From: Sporolactobacillus pectinivorans
GTDB taxonomy: Bacteria; Bacillota; Bacilli; Bacillales; Sporolactobacillaceae
Assembly: GCF_002802965.1 (NCBI RefSeq)
Contig: NZ_NXGA01000001.1
Coordinates: 440,976-504,975 of the forward strand
Reading direction: 5' to 3'
Length of the DNA: 64,000 nucleotides
Every line of letters begins with the position of its first letter. Position 1 is the stretch's first letter. Positions 29,753 to 40,307 of this stretch are shown piece by piece. The notes under the pieces are model-generated. The model was not told where the DNA came from. It did no database searches and was given only the letters and a program-made list of their open reading frames with translations. Made by a program: the position numbers and the translations under genes.

Positions 29753-30267
29753 GGCAAACACTCCTTAGTTTTCATTTGAAATTTGCTTCGACTGTCATTT
29801 CATTTTTACCACGTACGGTGACCCATCAAACCATCTGATTTAACGGATCTATGTTACTGACAAGCAATCTGTTTGAGGTATATCTTTAAACAACCATACA
29901 TTCACTTTCGCTTATATAATAACACAATTATATTAAAGAAGGCTTATCTATTAAGCAAATTTAAGTTATTATTTTTACTTATGAATCAACATGTAACTAT
30001 TACGATAAAAATTCTTTACTGAAGGCATTATTTTACCTCAGCAAGGAACCTATTATCGGATATAGCGGGTGAAAAAGCCCTTGTTCTAATAATAAAGAAA
30101 TCCGACATGTATTTTTAGATAAAGAAAAAAAATCAACCTACTCCGGAAAACCAACACAAGGAGATTATTTCAGATAGAAAAGGAAACAAACTACTGTAAA
30201 TACGGTATAGTTGATATAAAATGTTTTGTTTGATTTCTTCTCCATAATTTTCAAAAAGGAGTTCGTT
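29753..30267. other. AT-rich noncoding stretch
   Basis: About 515 bp clearly richer in A and T than its surroundings. I see no gene, RNA or convincing promoter apart from the ribosome binding site AAAGGAG before the nuclease gene at 30268. With the similar stretch after 31153 it frames the nuclease as a separately acquired segment. Confidence 0.5.
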
Positions 30268-31152
30268 ATGAAACGATTGAATCAAGTAATATTCGTTGTT
30301 GCGTTCATCATTATGGCAATATTCGCAGGTAAAACAGTTTTTACCGATAATAATAACTCAGGACATAATTTATTATCTTCACATTCTACCAGCAAAACCA
30401 ATATAAAGAACGGAATACAGCAGGTTGCATCGGGAATTTCAGCATCCCTTTCCAGTCAAGGTTCTACTGGAAAGACCAATGATTCAGCTTCCAAACTGGC
30501 GTCTCTGAACTATCAGCCCGGATCAAGCGCAGTCATAGCAGTGAATCATAACAAGTCAACGCTCAACTCGAGAGACTGGAAAGAAAACAAAGTAATTTAC
30601 AGCAATATCGACGACTTAAACCGTACTTCACATCCAAATACCGCTTATCTGGAATCACGCAATATGGCCAACGATTCCCTTAGAGTGCGCCAATACGTTC
30701 AACCGACCGGGTGGCACCAGAAGTTCTCCAATGGTAAAGCAATTCTAAATCGTGGCCATCTGATCGCCTACTCGCTGTCAAAGGGTATTGCCTATACAGG
30801 GTCATATAATCCAAGTCTGAAATCCGGGGATCAAAATAATCCTAAAAATTTGTTCACACAGACCGCTTTCTCAAACCAAGAAATTCAAACCATTTATGAA
30901 AGCCAAGTCCGTAACGCATTGAAACAAGGAAAAAAGGTGATTTATCAAGCACAGGCGATATTTAATGGCAATGATCTCATGGCTAAAGGAGTGGAACTAC
31001 AAGCCATTTCAACTGATGGATCACTGAACTTCAACGTCTTTATCTTCAATGTTCAGCCGGGTTTCCAATTCAACTATGCTGATGGCACATCACATATGGA
31101 TCGAAGTATTACGGTTCCTACACCAGCTGGCGCACCACACTTTTATGATTAA
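30268..31152 (+). CDS. Secreted or membrane-anchored DNA/RNA non-specific endonuclease, EndA type
   Basis: 294 aa. Residues 5-25 form one hydrophobic segment (signal or anchor), 28-80 a low-complexity Ser/Asn/Gly linker, and about 85-294 the nuclease domain. The beta-beta-alpha-metal core has NRGHL (His164; the family's DRGH site with Asn at the first position) and the metal-ligand Asn region NNPKNLFTQTAFSNQ. It resembles streptococcal EndA and streptodornases. Roles could be nutrient DNA use, DNA uptake or biofilm escape. ATG has AAAGGAG at 7 nt. It runs against replication and lies in AT-rich DNA, suggesting transfer. Confidence 0.88.
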   Translation: MKRLNQVIFVVAFIIMAIFAGKTVFTDNNNSGHNLLSSHSTSKTNIKNGIQQVASGISASLSSQGSTGKTNDSASKLASLNYQPGSSAVIAVNHNKSTLNSRDWKENKVIYSNIDDLNRTSHPNTAYLESRNMANDSLRVRQYVQPTGWHQKFSNGKAILNRGHLIAYSLSKGIAYTGSYNPSLKSGDQNNPKNLFTQTAFSNQEIQTIYESQVRNALKQGKKVIYQAQAIFNGNDLMAKGVELQAISTDGSLNFNVFIFNVQPGFQFNYADGTSHMDRSITVPTPAGAPHFYD

Positions 31153-31289
31153 AGAGCAAGATATGAAAATAGCTACCCACTATTAAATAAAAATATCGTT
31201 GTTTGTTGAATTTATTTAAATATATCGTGATTATGAAATTGGCCCGGCCAGTAAAATGATTTTTTTCTAATTGTATAGTGTCTATCTTT

Positions 31290-31565
31290 TTATTGTCGAT
31301 GAATACTACGATCAGACGTTGCTAGTTCTGGCCTACAGTCATCATAAAAACTGATCCTATGATTATTTTCATACTTATACACTCCCCCGGTTTGATATAG
31401 GCCATTCTCATAGAATTTTAGTTGTACCCTATTTGACGAAGTCTCCCGGTAAAGATAAGCTTGATAACATTGTGGATCTCCAGCTGCAAAATCATTTAAA
31501 ACAACTTCCCACTTATAATGCCCTACCCATATGGGATGTCGTGCACATAAAATGGTGTAAGTTGC
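31290..31565 (-). pseudogene. Open frame without start codon, probable gene remnant
   Basis: 91 codons open between a TGA at 31566-31568 and the stop at 31290-31292. No ATG or TTG occurs and the only GTG is late. Content looks protein-like (HYKWEVV, AYLYRET, QLKFYENGLYQTGG, RISFYDDCRPEL; several Cys and aromatics). In the same frame just before the TGA is a hydrophobic run (LVIVISVFILY) behind a TTG, so it may be a small secreted protein broken by a stop. I do not recognise the family. The rest of 31153-31899 is AT-rich with nothing I can name. Confidence 0.4.
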
Positions 31566-31899
31566 TCAGTAAAGAATAAATACACTGATAACGATAACCA
31601 ATCCTCAAATAAGATGATTTTTCAAAAATAGATCACCCCTTTATCTTTTATGCTTACCGTACTGAAAACAATATATTTATGTTTATGAATTAGTTTTTTA
31701 TCAATAATCACAATGATCTGAGTATTTTTACTGGATACTATAATTATAAGAATTATACTTTTATAAAAAGGGGGAGGTACACTGATTAGGGCTTTGAATT
31801 GTTATTAATTTGTACCACTCTAGTTTTGCGTGTGATTTGCGTATAAGGGCCTGTATTACTCTAAATCAGCGGATCAGTACTATCTGTTATATATAAGTA

Positions 31900-31923
31900 A
31901 AACCCCTGAATATCAAGGGGTTT
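31900..31923 (-). terminator. Terminator of tRNA-Arg
   Basis: AAACCCCT (31900-31907) pairs with AGGGGTTT (31916-31923), 8-nt loop, followed on the minus strand by TACTTATATAT. Located 17 bp after the tRNA. Confidence 0.75.
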
Positions 31924-31939
31924 GACGATTTTCTGTTTA

Positions 31940-32012
31940 TGGCCCTGGGGGGAATCGAACCCTCGACGCACGGTTTAGGAAACCGACGCTCTATCCACTG
32001 AGCTACAGAGCC
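31940..32012 (-). tRNA. tRNA-Arg (anticodon CCU)
   Basis: 73 nt. Acceptor GGCTCTG pairs with CAGGGCC (one G-U), discriminator A, CCA not encoded. Anticodon loop TTCCTAA gives CCU for the rare AGG codon; the outer pair of the anticodon stem is U-U. A TATAAT lies about 50 bp upstream (with a poor -35). It stands at the edge of the AT-rich nuclease segment. Confidence 0.93.
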
Positions 32013-32170
32013 GGATACAGTCTGGCCGCTTTGAAGGCGACAATAGCTATTATACAAAAAAAACAGCCCTTTGAACAGGGGAAGATTAGGCATCCAGGGA
32101 AATATGGGCAGCGCAGACTAATCTCCCAAGCCGTCTTTTGTTGATATGATTTGAACCACGCACAAATAAA

Positions 32171-32199
32171 AAGCAGCCCTTGTTTAGAGAGGACTGCTT
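32171..32199 (-). terminator. Terminator of cspA
   Basis: AAGCAGTCCT pairs with AGGGCTGCTT (minus strand, one mismatch/wobble), followed by TTTATTTG. It lies 26 bp after the cold-shock gene. Confidence 0.85.
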
Positions 32200-32224
32200 C
32201 TGCATCACCGGCTATGGCCGAAGA

Positions 32225-32428
32225 TCACAGCTTCGTAACGTTTGCTGCCTGAGGTCCGCGGTTGCCTTCGACAATGTCGAAGCTAACTTCCTGACCTTCT
32301 TCAAGCGTCTTGAAACCGTCGCCTTCGATTGCAGAATAGTGTACGAATACATCATTTCCGCCTTCGACTTCAATGAATCCGTAGCCCTTTTCTGCGTTAA
32401 ACCACTTTACTTTACCATTCTGAGCCAT
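32225..32428 (-). CDS. cspA: Cold-shock domain RNA chaperone
   Basis: 67 aa, one OB-fold cold-shock domain with RNP1 (KGYGFIEV) and RNP2 (VFVHYSAI). Binds single-stranded RNA and DNA and melts mRNA structure. ATG with GGGAGG about 10 nt upstream. Its promoter lies 180 bp upstream, leaving a leader of about 175 nt with a terminator-like hairpin. Which csp paralogue it is cannot be told; the symbol is generic. Confidence 0.95.
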   Translation of the reverse strand: MAQNGKVKWFNAEKGYGFIEVEGGNDVFVHYSAIEGDGFKTLEEGQEVSFDIVEGNRGPQAANVTKL

Positions 32429-32518
32429 AGTATAGCTGCCTCCCTAAAACCTTGCGCTGCCCGCGCGTGAAATAATACCATCCACCATCTAACAAAGTAA
32501 TCAGGACATAAAAAGCAA

Positions 32519-32559
32519 ACCCTTCCAGAAGTAAAAACTACTACACTTCAGGGAAGGGT
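32519..32559 (-). promoter_or_regulatory. Terminator-like hairpin in the cspA leader
   Basis: ACCCTTCC pairs with GGAAGGGT (32519-32526 and 32552-32559), then an inner GAAGT/ACTTC stem. On the minus strand it is followed by TTTGCTTTTTATG. It falls between the cspA promoter and coding region, so it may be a conditional attenuator or part of a temperature-responsive leader. The remaining 32429-32884 region holds only the promoter and nothing recognised near dck. Confidence 0.5.
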
Positions 32560-32609
32560 CTTCATTCTTACATCCAGATCATATATTAAGTAGTAAAATG
32601 GTTTATTAC

Positions 32610-32638
32610 AATATAGCACAGTCAATGATTTGTGTCAA
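32610..32638 (-). promoter_or_regulatory. cspA promoter
   Basis: TTGACA (32633-32638), 17-bp spacer, TATATT (32610-32615) on the minus strand; start near 32603, about 175 nt upstream of the cspA ATG. Confidence 0.75.
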
Positions 32639-32884
32639 ATTTCCAATTAATTTTTGTAAACGGATACGTTGTTGTTATAACAGAGAATTTCGCACATCAG
32701 GGTGTCCGCAAACCGCGCTCTGGGCAGCTCGACTTTGCAATTTCTCTTCACCAGATGATCCCTCCCGTTCTTTTCAAACCATTGAACTCATGATAAACTA
32801 AAAGCAATATATATGTTCCTGTTTTCGGCCGTCCGATTTACGAGTAACGGCTATTTTTATTTCAGAAGGGCGATTGATTCCGTA

Positions 32885-33541
32885 ATGAATGACAGCCAGA
32901 GATCTTCGAAACACTTAATTACTGTTGCGGGCATGGTTGGTATTGGCAAGACGACATTCACAAAAGCACTGGCCGAGCGTCTTCATTTCCGCACATCTCT
33001 CGAAAAGGTCAATGGAAACCCATATCTTGAAGCCTTTTACAAAGATTTCAGCCGCTGGGTCTTTCATCTTCAGATCTACTTTCTTGGCGAACGTTTCAAA
33101 GAAACCAAATTGATTGACGCATCTCCGGACGGATTCGTCCAGGATCGCTCGATTTACGAAGATACAGGCATCTTTGCCCGGATGCATTATGAAAAAGGGA
33201 CAATGTCTGAAGCTGACTATCAGACATATACCAGTCTGTTTGACGCCATGGTCATGACACCTTACTTTCATCATCCCGATCTGCTGATCTATCTCCACGG
33301 ATCACTGGATGCGACGATCCGCCGTATCAGCCGTCGCGGCCGGGCGATGGAAAAAGAAACCCCAGTCGGCTATTGGAAAGAAATGCATGATCGTTACGAG
33401 CAGTGGATCAGCCATTTTGACACCTGCCCGGTGCTGAAAATTGATATTGATGATTACGATCTGCTGGACGACCCGAATTCCATTGAACAGGTCATACCGC
33501 TCATCGAGGATAAACTAGTCAGCCAGTCCGGAAGCCGATAA
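32885..33541 (+). CDS. dck: Deoxynucleoside kinase (dAdo/dCyd or dGuo type)
   Basis: 218 aa. Phosphorylates deoxynucleosides for salvage. P-loop GMVGIGKTTFTKAL, DRS motif (QDRSIYEDTGIFARM) and the lid region RRISRRGRAMEK. B. subtilis has two adjacent genes, dgk and dck, at this point; here there is one, and I cannot assign its base preference. The start is uncertain: ATG 32885 gives the normal N-terminus but its AAGGG site is 13-14 nt away. It runs against replication and ends at a strong terminator. Confidence 0.85.
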   Translation: MNDSQRSSKHLITVAGMVGIGKTTFTKALAERLHFRTSLEKVNGNPYLEAFYKDFSRWVFHLQIYFLGERFKETKLIDASPDGFVQDRSIYEDTGIFARMHYEKGTMSEADYQTYTSLFDAMVMTPYFHHPDLLIYLHGSLDATIRRISRRGRAMEKETPVGYWKEMHDRYEQWISHFDTCPVLKIDIDDYDLLDDPNSIEQVIPLIEDKLVSQSGSR

Positions 33542-33576
33542 AAAATCTGTCACCTTTATATATGTCCGGGCCTACG

Positions 33577-33625
33577 AAAAAACCGCCGCATAGGCAGAAA
33601 TCTCTGCTGATGCGGCGGTTTTTTT
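33577..33625. terminator. Strong bidirectional terminator
   Basis: Perfect 15-bp stem AAAAAACCGCCGCAT / ATGCGGCGGTTTTTT with an 18-nt loop, serving dck from the left and the small minus-strand gene from the right. Its arm overlaps that gene's stop codon. Confidence 0.93.
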
Positions 33626-33764
33626 AGTCTTTTTCCTGATTTTTTGCTTTCTGATCGGACGTTTTCTTATCCTCTTTTTCCTTATCGGGATTAAGTGTAA
33701 TCCCCATGTCTTCAATCATGCGTGTCAGCCTGGCTTCGGTATCAACTTTCTGGTGAAAAGGCAT
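33624..33764 (-). CDS. Small charged protein upstream of dck terminator, unknown
   Basis: 46 aa, starting MPFHQKVDTEARLTRMIEDM and ending in a Lys/Glu/Asp-rich tail (KEKEDKKTSDQKAKNQEKD). An excellent GAGGAGG stands 7-8 nt before the ATG and a strong terminator begins at the stop, so it is very probably a real gene, 36 bp downstream of serS. N-terminal half would form an amphipathic helix; the tail should be disordered. I do not recognise the family. Confidence 0.7.
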   Translation of the reverse strand: MPFHQKVDTEARLTRMIEDMGITLNPDKEKEDKKTSDQKAKNQEKD

Positions 33765-33800
33765 GCCGTTCCCTCCTCAGAAAATGTTATTCGGCAATGA

Positions 33801-35087
33801 TTAATCTGCCTGTGTAATCTTGTCATGATTTCTCATGTAAGGACGGAGCGCCTCGGGGATCACAACACTGCCGTCTTCCTGCTGATAATTCTCCAGAATT
33901 GCGGCAACCGTACGCCCGACAGCAAGTCCCGACCCGTTCAGGGTATGGACGTATTCCGGTTTGGCTTTCGGCGTACGCCTGAAGCGGATATTGGCCCGGC
34001 GTGCCTGGAAGTCTTCAAAGTTACTGCACGAAGAAATCTCGCGGTAGGTGTTCTGGCTTGGAATCCAGACTTCAAGATCGTATTTCTTAGCTGCGGTAAA
34101 ACCAAGATCACCTGTGCAAATGCTAACCACTCTGTAAGGAAGCTGAAGCAGCCTCAGCACCTCTTCAGCATGTCCCGTTAGTTTTTCAAGCTCATTATAA
34201 GAGTCTTCAGGTTTAACGAAGCGGACGAGTTCAACTTTGTTGAACTGGTGCTGCCGGATGATACCCCGAGTGTCTCGCCCGGCTGACCCGGCTTCGGAAC
34301 GGAAACAGGCACTATACGCGGCGTAGGCGATCGGAAGCTGATCTCCGCTGAGAATCTCATCGCGATAATAATTCGTTACCGGCACTTCGGCTGTAGGGAT
34401 CAGGAAGTAATCCCTGTCGTCAGCAATTTTAAAAGCATCCTCCTCAAACTTCGGAAGCTGCCCGGTTCCCGTCATGCTGTCACGGTTAACCATGTAGGGC
34501 GGCATTATAGTGGTATAGCCATGCTTTTCTTCATGAAGATCCAGCATGAAGCTGATCAGTGCGCGCTCCAGGCGCACACCGAGTCCTTTATAAAAAACAA
34601 AACGGCTGCCGGTGACTTTAGCTGCCCGCTCGAAATCCAGGATATCGAGATTTGTGGCAATATCCCAGTGCGGTTTCGGTTCAAAAGGAAATTTTTTTGG
34701 GTCGCCCCAGAAACGAATCGGTTTATTGTCATTTTCGTCTTCGCCGACCGGGACGCTTCCGTGCGGAATATTCGGGATGGATAGCATCACCTGGTGCAGA
34801 TCGCTCTCGATCTGATTCAGCTCACCGTCAAGCGCCTTGATGTTGGCACTGACTTCACGCATGGATGCGATCAGATCTTGAGCATCCTCTTTTTCCCGTT
34901 TCTTAGCCGCCACTTTTGCTGAAACCTCATTCCGCTTTGCCTTCAGAACCTCGGTTTGACTGATCAATTCGCGCCTTTTCTCATCAAGCGCCGGAAACTT
35001 TTTAAAATCGCTGAGATCTTCACCTCTTTTATTCAGTTTTCCCTTAATTTCATCATAATGGTCACGTAAAAATTTCATATCGAGCAT
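33801..35087 (-). CDS. serS: Seryl-tRNA synthetase
   Basis: 428 aa, class II synthetase. The N-terminal coiled-coil arm (about 30-100) binds the long variable arm of tRNA-Ser. Motif 2 region ([21 protein letters not shown]) and motif 3 ([15 protein letters not shown]) are intact. ATG 35087 has GGAGG 9 nt upstream and gives the usual MLDMKFLR start; an ATG two codons earlier is too close. A T-box leader precedes it. Confidence 0.96.
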   Translation of the reverse strand: MLDMKFLRDHYDEIKGKLNKRGEDLSDFKKFPALDEKRRELISQTEVLKAKRNEVSAKVAAKKREKEDAQDLIASMREVSANIKALDGELNQIESDLHQVMLSIPNIPHGSVPVGEDENDNKPIRFWGDPKKFPFEPKPHWDIATNLDILDFERAAKVTGSRFVFYKGLGVRLERALISFMLDLHEEKHGYTTIMPPYMVNRDSMTGTGQLPKFEEDAFKIADDRDYFLIPTAEVPVTNYYRDEILSGDQLPIAYAAYSACFRSEAGSAGRDTRGIIRQHQFNKVELVRFVKPEDSYNELEKLTGHAEEVLRLLQLPYRVVSICTGDLGFTAAKKYDLEVWIPSQNTYREISSCSNFEDFQARRANIRFRRTPKAKPEYVHTLNGSGLAVGRTVAAILENYQQEDGSVVIPEALRPYMRNHDKITQAD

Positions 35088-35120
35088 CGTCATTTGCCTC
35101 CAAATATCTCAGAAATAAAT

Positions 35121-35372
35121 AAAATCCCGTCCCTGAATCAAGGGACGGGATTTAACCCGCGTTGCCACCCAAATTGCCGAAGATCCGCTCAGAACCTGTC
35201 GGCCGCTTTGTCATTGATAACGGATTTGATCCGTTTATGGCCGGAACTTATCCGGCTTTTCTCTCAGGAATGGATTCGTTGCATGTCCCTCACCGCTTCC
35301 CACCAGCCGCAGCTCTCTGCACAGGGACATTGCAATTACTGTTTTCCGTCATCAAGCCTGCTATTCATTAAC
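35121..35372 (-). promoter_or_regulatory. T-box riboswitch of serS
   Basis: The complement carries the T-box core GGGTGGCAACGCGGG (35155-35169), a structured Stem I region starting near 35372, and a terminator of 13 bp (35121-35133 with 35140-35152) ending in TTTTATTTATT. Uncharged tRNA-Ser should bind and favour the antiterminator. A UCC triplet in GAATCCATTCC is the likely specifier, not proven. Confidence 0.92.
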
Positions 35373-35376
35373 TAAA

Positions 35377-35405
35377 AATGTACAATAAACTTCATCAAAA
35401 AGCAA
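35377..35405 (-). promoter_or_regulatory. serS promoter
   Basis: TTGCTT (35400-35405), 17-bp spacer, TACATT (35377-35382) on the minus strand, directly before the T-box and just after the pdxT stop. Confidence 0.6.
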
Positions 35406-35409
35406 GCGG

Positions 35410-35985
35410 TTAAATAGTTTCTTCAACAAGATGAACAAAATAGCGATGCAGGCTCAAGTCGTCCGTCAATTCGGGGTGAAAAGCACACGTTAGAAACCGG
35501 CCCTGACGGCAAGCCACAATGTGATCCTCATAAGTTGAGAGGACTTCTACGTCCGGACTGGCACTTTTAATATACGGCGCTCTGATGAAAACACCATCAT
35601 AATGATCGCTGACATGTTTGATTTTTAGGTCGGCTTCGAAACTGTCGACTTGCCGGCCGAACGCGTTGCGCTTTACGTCAATATCGAGAAGGCCCAGATG
35701 CGGGCCTTTTTTTCCTTCAATTTTTTTAGCCATCAGAATCAATCCGGCACAGGTACCGAAAACCGGTTTTCTTTCCGCAAATGATCGGACTGTCTCAAAA
35801 AGCCCGTATTGATCCATCAGCCTCCGCATGGTTGTGCTCTCGCCGCCGGGAAGCACAAGCCCGTCAAGACTTTCTAAATCCCCAGCATGTTTCACACCGA
35901 CGGCATCTGCACCTGACGCCTGAAGTGACTTTATATGTTCACTGACCGCACCCTGAAGGGCAAGAACCCCAATTTTTACTGTCAT
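35410..35985 (-). CDS. pdxT: Pyridoxal 5'-phosphate synthase glutaminase subunit
   Basis: 191 aa, class I glutamine amidotransferase. Supplies ammonia to PdxS. Nucleophile Cys lies in GTCAGLILMAKK, the LPGGESTTMR oxyanion segment is conserved, and the catalytic His/Glu are in FHPELTDD. 19 nt after pdxS; the two form one unit. Confidence 0.96.
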   Translation of the reverse strand: MTVKIGVLALQGAVSEHIKSLQASGADAVGVKHAGDLESLDGLVLPGGESTTMRRLMDQYGLFETVRSFAERKPVFGTCAGLILMAKKIEGKKGPHLGLLDIDVKRNAFGRQVDSFEADLKIKHVSDHYDGVFIRAPYIKSASPDVEVLSTYEDHIVACRQGRFLTCAFHPELTDDLSLHRYFVHLVEETI

Positions 35986-36004
35986 GATTTAATCAGCCTC
36001 CGCC

Positions 36005-36889
36005 TTATTCCCCGCGGTCCTGCATCCGGTCAGCCGGCTGAAGCGTCCCCATATCAATACCCTTCATCGGATGACCCAGTCCCTTTGAGAGCTCAACAAT
36101 ACGTTCATAGTCCTGATAATAAGTCGTCGCTTCAACAATCGCTCGGGCAAATTTAGCCGGATTTTCAGATTTGAAAATACCGGATCCGACAAAAACGCCG
36201 TCAGCGCCGAGCTCCATCATCAGGGCAGCATCGGCCGGAGTTGCTACGCCACCGGCCGCAAAATTGACAACCGGCAGACGGCCGGCCTCCTTGATTTGCA
36301 GCAATATTTCGTAAGGAGCACCCAACTCTTTAGCAAATACCATAATTTCCTCGGGAGTCATACCGACCACTCTGTGCACCTGACTATTCACAAGGCGCAT
36401 GTGCCGGACTGCTTCGACAATATTGCCTGTACCCGGTTCTCCTTTAGTACGAAGCATTGCTGCGCCTTCGCCAATTCTACGGGCAGCTTCGCCAAGATCG
36501 CGGCAGCCGCAGACAAATGGAACAGTAAAGGTTTTTTTATCAATATGGTAAACATCATCGGCAGGTGTTAAAACTTCACTTTCGTCAATATAATCAACCT
36601 TCATCGATTCGAGCACTCGGGCTTCAACAATATGGCCGATACGTGCTTTAGCCATTACGGGAATTGTCACTGCGTTTTGAACTTGTTCAACAATTTCCGG
36701 ATCCGCCATTCTGGCAACTCCGCCGGCCTTCCTGATATCTGAAGGTACTCGCTCCAACGCCATAACAGCAGTAGCACCGGCTTCTTCAGCAATTTTGGCC
36801 TGTTCGGCATTGACCACATCCATGATCACGCCGCCCTTTTGCATTTCTGCCATTCCTCTTTTTACAGTGTCCGTGCCTTTCTGAGCCAC
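36005..36889 (-). CDS. pdxS: Pyridoxal 5'-phosphate synthase lyase subunit
   Basis: 294 aa, (beta/alpha)8 barrel that makes PLP from ribose 5-phosphate, glyceraldehyde 3-phosphate and ammonia. Active-site lysines in the VMAKARIGH segment and GGVIMDVVN; phosphate site [15 protein letters not shown] start with GGAGG 7 nt upstream. The pdxS-pdxT pair between dacA and serS matches B. subtilis yaaD-yaaE. Confidence 0.97.
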   Translation of the reverse strand: MAQKGTDTVKRGMAEMQKGGVIMDVVNAEQAKIAEEAGATAVMALERVPSDIRKAGGVARMADPEIVEQVQNAVTIPVMAKARIGHIVEARVLESMKVDYIDESEVLTPADDVYHIDKKTFTVPFVCGCRDLGEAARRIGEGAAMLRTKGEPGTGNIVEAVRHMRLVNSQVHRVVGMTPEEIMVFAKELGAPYEILLQIKEAGRLPVVNFAAGGVATPADAALMMELGADGVFVGSGIFKSENPAKFARAIVEATTYYQDYERIVELSKGLGHPMKGIDMGTLQPADRMQDRGE

Positions 36890-37000
36890 TTTTATCCCTC
36901 CATTAATTTCTTCTTAGATCATTTAAAATTGGAACAGCTCTAGTGTACTATAAATTCATAGTAAATAACTATTTTTTTAGGCATATTGAAAATTTTTACA

Positions 37001-37033
37001 AAAAAACCCGGAAAAACAATCTTCCTGGGTTTT
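37001..37033 (-). terminator. Terminator of dacA
   Basis: AAAACCCAGGAA and TTTTTCCGGGTTTTTT form a stem (one bulge) on the minus strand, ending in a T-run; 30 bp after the dacA stop. Confidence 0.85.
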
Positions 37034-37062
37034 AAACTATAAGTCACTAAATTGTGTCAGTC

Positions 37063-38412
37063 TCAGAAGCGTCCGGCAATCCATGAAAAAATTCCGGCAA
37101 AGAAACTGCCAATGGCTTTGAGCATGCTGATAAACCAACCGTTCTTGTCAACCTGCTGGGCTGCAACAACCGGAATTTGGTTATCGTTTGGATTCAATTT
37201 GCCATAAGCGCCGTTACTTGAAGAAAGCGTTGCGTAACCAATTTTTTCGCCTTTTTTGACAGGGGCTTCCAACTGACCATTTTTATTCAATTTTGAACGA
37301 TCAAGAGTGACCTTGAAATCAACTTTTGACGTTTCGCCGTTCTGGGCGGTAACAATCACCGGTTCACCAAAAGCAAGGTTCACACTGCCTTGTTTACCAT
37401 TATTGACCGGAACTGCTTTTTGCCCTTGAACTAACTGATTCTTTTGAGCTAGGGTTTTCTCAGAAAATTGCTGATATCCATAATCGAACAGTGTCCGCGT
37501 CTGCTCAAAACGCTGCCCTTCAGATGATGTTCCCATAACAACACTGATCAGCCGATGTCCGTTCTGTTTAACGGTACCAGTAAAGCAATAACCGGCCTGA
37601 GCGATGTATCCGGTTTTCAGTCCGTCCACACCTTGATAAGTATATTTACTCATATTAGCACCAAATCCAGGAAGCATATAATTCCAGTTCACCATCTGAA
37701 TAGGCGTTTTCACACCGGCTGTAAAGTTTTTCAGCGGAATCTTGGAAATATTCAGTGCTTCAGGATAATCCTTGATCACGTGGTAGGCCAATATCGCCAA
37801 GTCTCTCGCTGAAAGCTCATCGCTATCATTCTTGCCACCATAGCCGCCATAGGAAGCAAATTGCCCGAGATCTGAATTATCAAGGCCTGTGCTATTAATA
37901 TAATGAGCGCCGTTCATACCGAACTTTTTAGCCGTTGCATTCATCAGATCAACAAAATTCTTTTCGGAACCGCCTATTTTTTCAGCCAGAGCAATAGCCG
38001 CTCCATTAGCTGAGTAGATAGCCATCGCTTCGTATAATTCTTTAACCGTGTACTGATAATCTTGTCTGAGTGGCACGTTTGAAAGGGACCGGTTTTGCGA
38101 AATCTGATAAGCATAATTGCTGATTGACACTTGCGAATTCCAGTTTAGCTTCTTGGAATGAACCGCCTGCATCACCAGATATTCAGTCATCATTTTGGTC
38201 ATGCTGGCCGGTGGATAAACCTGATCCGCGTTTTTCTCATACAAAATTTGTCCGCTGTTGTAGTCAACAAGTATCGCAGATCTTGCCTGCAGATTCAGTG
38301 TATCTGCCGCTTCAGCTTTCGAAGCAAAAGATCCTTGAAATGCGATTGTCAGAGCCAGTATAAAAGCGAGCCCTGTCACTGCAAAAAACCGCAGCTTTTT
38401 TCTGAAATTCAA
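37063..38412 (-). CDS. dacA: D-alanyl-D-alanine carboxypeptidase (PBP5 type)
   Basis: 449 aa. Signal peptide about 1-35 (FFAVTGLAFILALTIAFQ, ends AEA). Catalytic SxxK in PPASMTKMM, SxN in YSANGAAIAL, KTG in DGLKTGYI. A C-terminal beta domain is followed by an amphipathic helix (FISMLKAIGSFFAGIFSWIAG) that anchors it to the membrane. Trims peptidoglycan stem peptides. Start is TTG 38412 with GGGG just upstream, giving a normal signal peptide. Confidence 0.95.
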   Translation of the reverse strand: MNFRKKLRFFAVTGLAFILALTIAFQGSFASKAEAADTLNLQARSAILVDYNSGQILYEKNADQVYPPASMTKMMTEYLVMQAVHSKKLNWNSQVSISNYAYQISQNRSLSNVPLRQDYQYTVKELYEAMAIYSANGAAIALAEKIGGSEKNFVDLMNATAKKFGMNGAHYINSTGLDNSDLGQFASYGGYGGKNDSDELSARDLAILAYHVIKDYPEALNISKIPLKNFTAGVKTPIQMVNWNYMLPGFGANMSKYTYQGVDGLKTGYIAQAGYCFTGTVKQNGHRLISVVMGTSSEGQRFEQTRTLFDYGYQQFSEKTLAQKNQLVQGQKAVPVNNGKQGSVNLAFGEPVIVTAQNGETSKVDFKVTLDRSKLNKNGQLEAPVKKGEKIGYATLSSSNGAYGKLNPNDNQIPVVAAQQVDKNGWFISMLKAIGSFFAGIFSWIAGRF

Positions 38413-38560
38413 CCCCTACACCCCCGAATGGTTTACCGCAGCGCATTCTTCAAAGCAGCTGCAAACATAGAAAACCGAGGCGAAATGAATCGTCCCGAAT
38501 AAGTAAAGCAAAAACAGTAGACTTTAAGAATCAGTGAATAACCTGCCGGCCACTCTATGA

Positions 38561-40051
<1,491 letters not shown>

Positions 40052-40084
40052 TTATTTAATCACTCATCCGAAAATTTTATTGAT

Positions 40085-40113
40085 AGCTTAACAATTGGGC
40101 AAACAGCTGTCAA
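40085..40113 (-). promoter_or_regulatory. guaB promoter
   Basis: TTGACA (40108-40113), 17-bp spacer, TAAGCT (40085-40090) on the minus strand, about 50 bp before the guaB start. Confidence 0.6.
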
Positions 40114-40307
40114 GGAATCCGGTTAAAGTAATACTATTCTAAAAAAGAGCTGCCACACTGCGTACGATTATTACATTTTGCTGTGAACACCAGAATCGCC
40201 GGAATAAATTTTAAGCTATATAAAAACTCTTTCGTTATTTGTCCATTATAAACCGATTCTATCGATTTGAAGAATGAATTGTTTTCCATTATGAGCAGAC
40301 TTTGTAT

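Noticed and set aside
29826..29850. ArsR-type operator before arsM
   Set aside because: Half-sites are only four or five bases with mismatches and no arsR gene is near; too weak to call.
29753..31899. CRISPR array or transposable element in the AT-rich segment
   Set aside because: No regularly spaced direct repeats, no transposase frame and no terminal inverted repeats were found.
31887..32093. 68-codon minus-strand frame
   Set aside because: It runs across tRNA-Arg and its terminator; the RNA gene explains the sequence.
40114..40307. Purine riboswitch or PurBox upstream of guaB
   Set aside because: No conserved aptamer core or CGAA-type PurBox pair was recognised.
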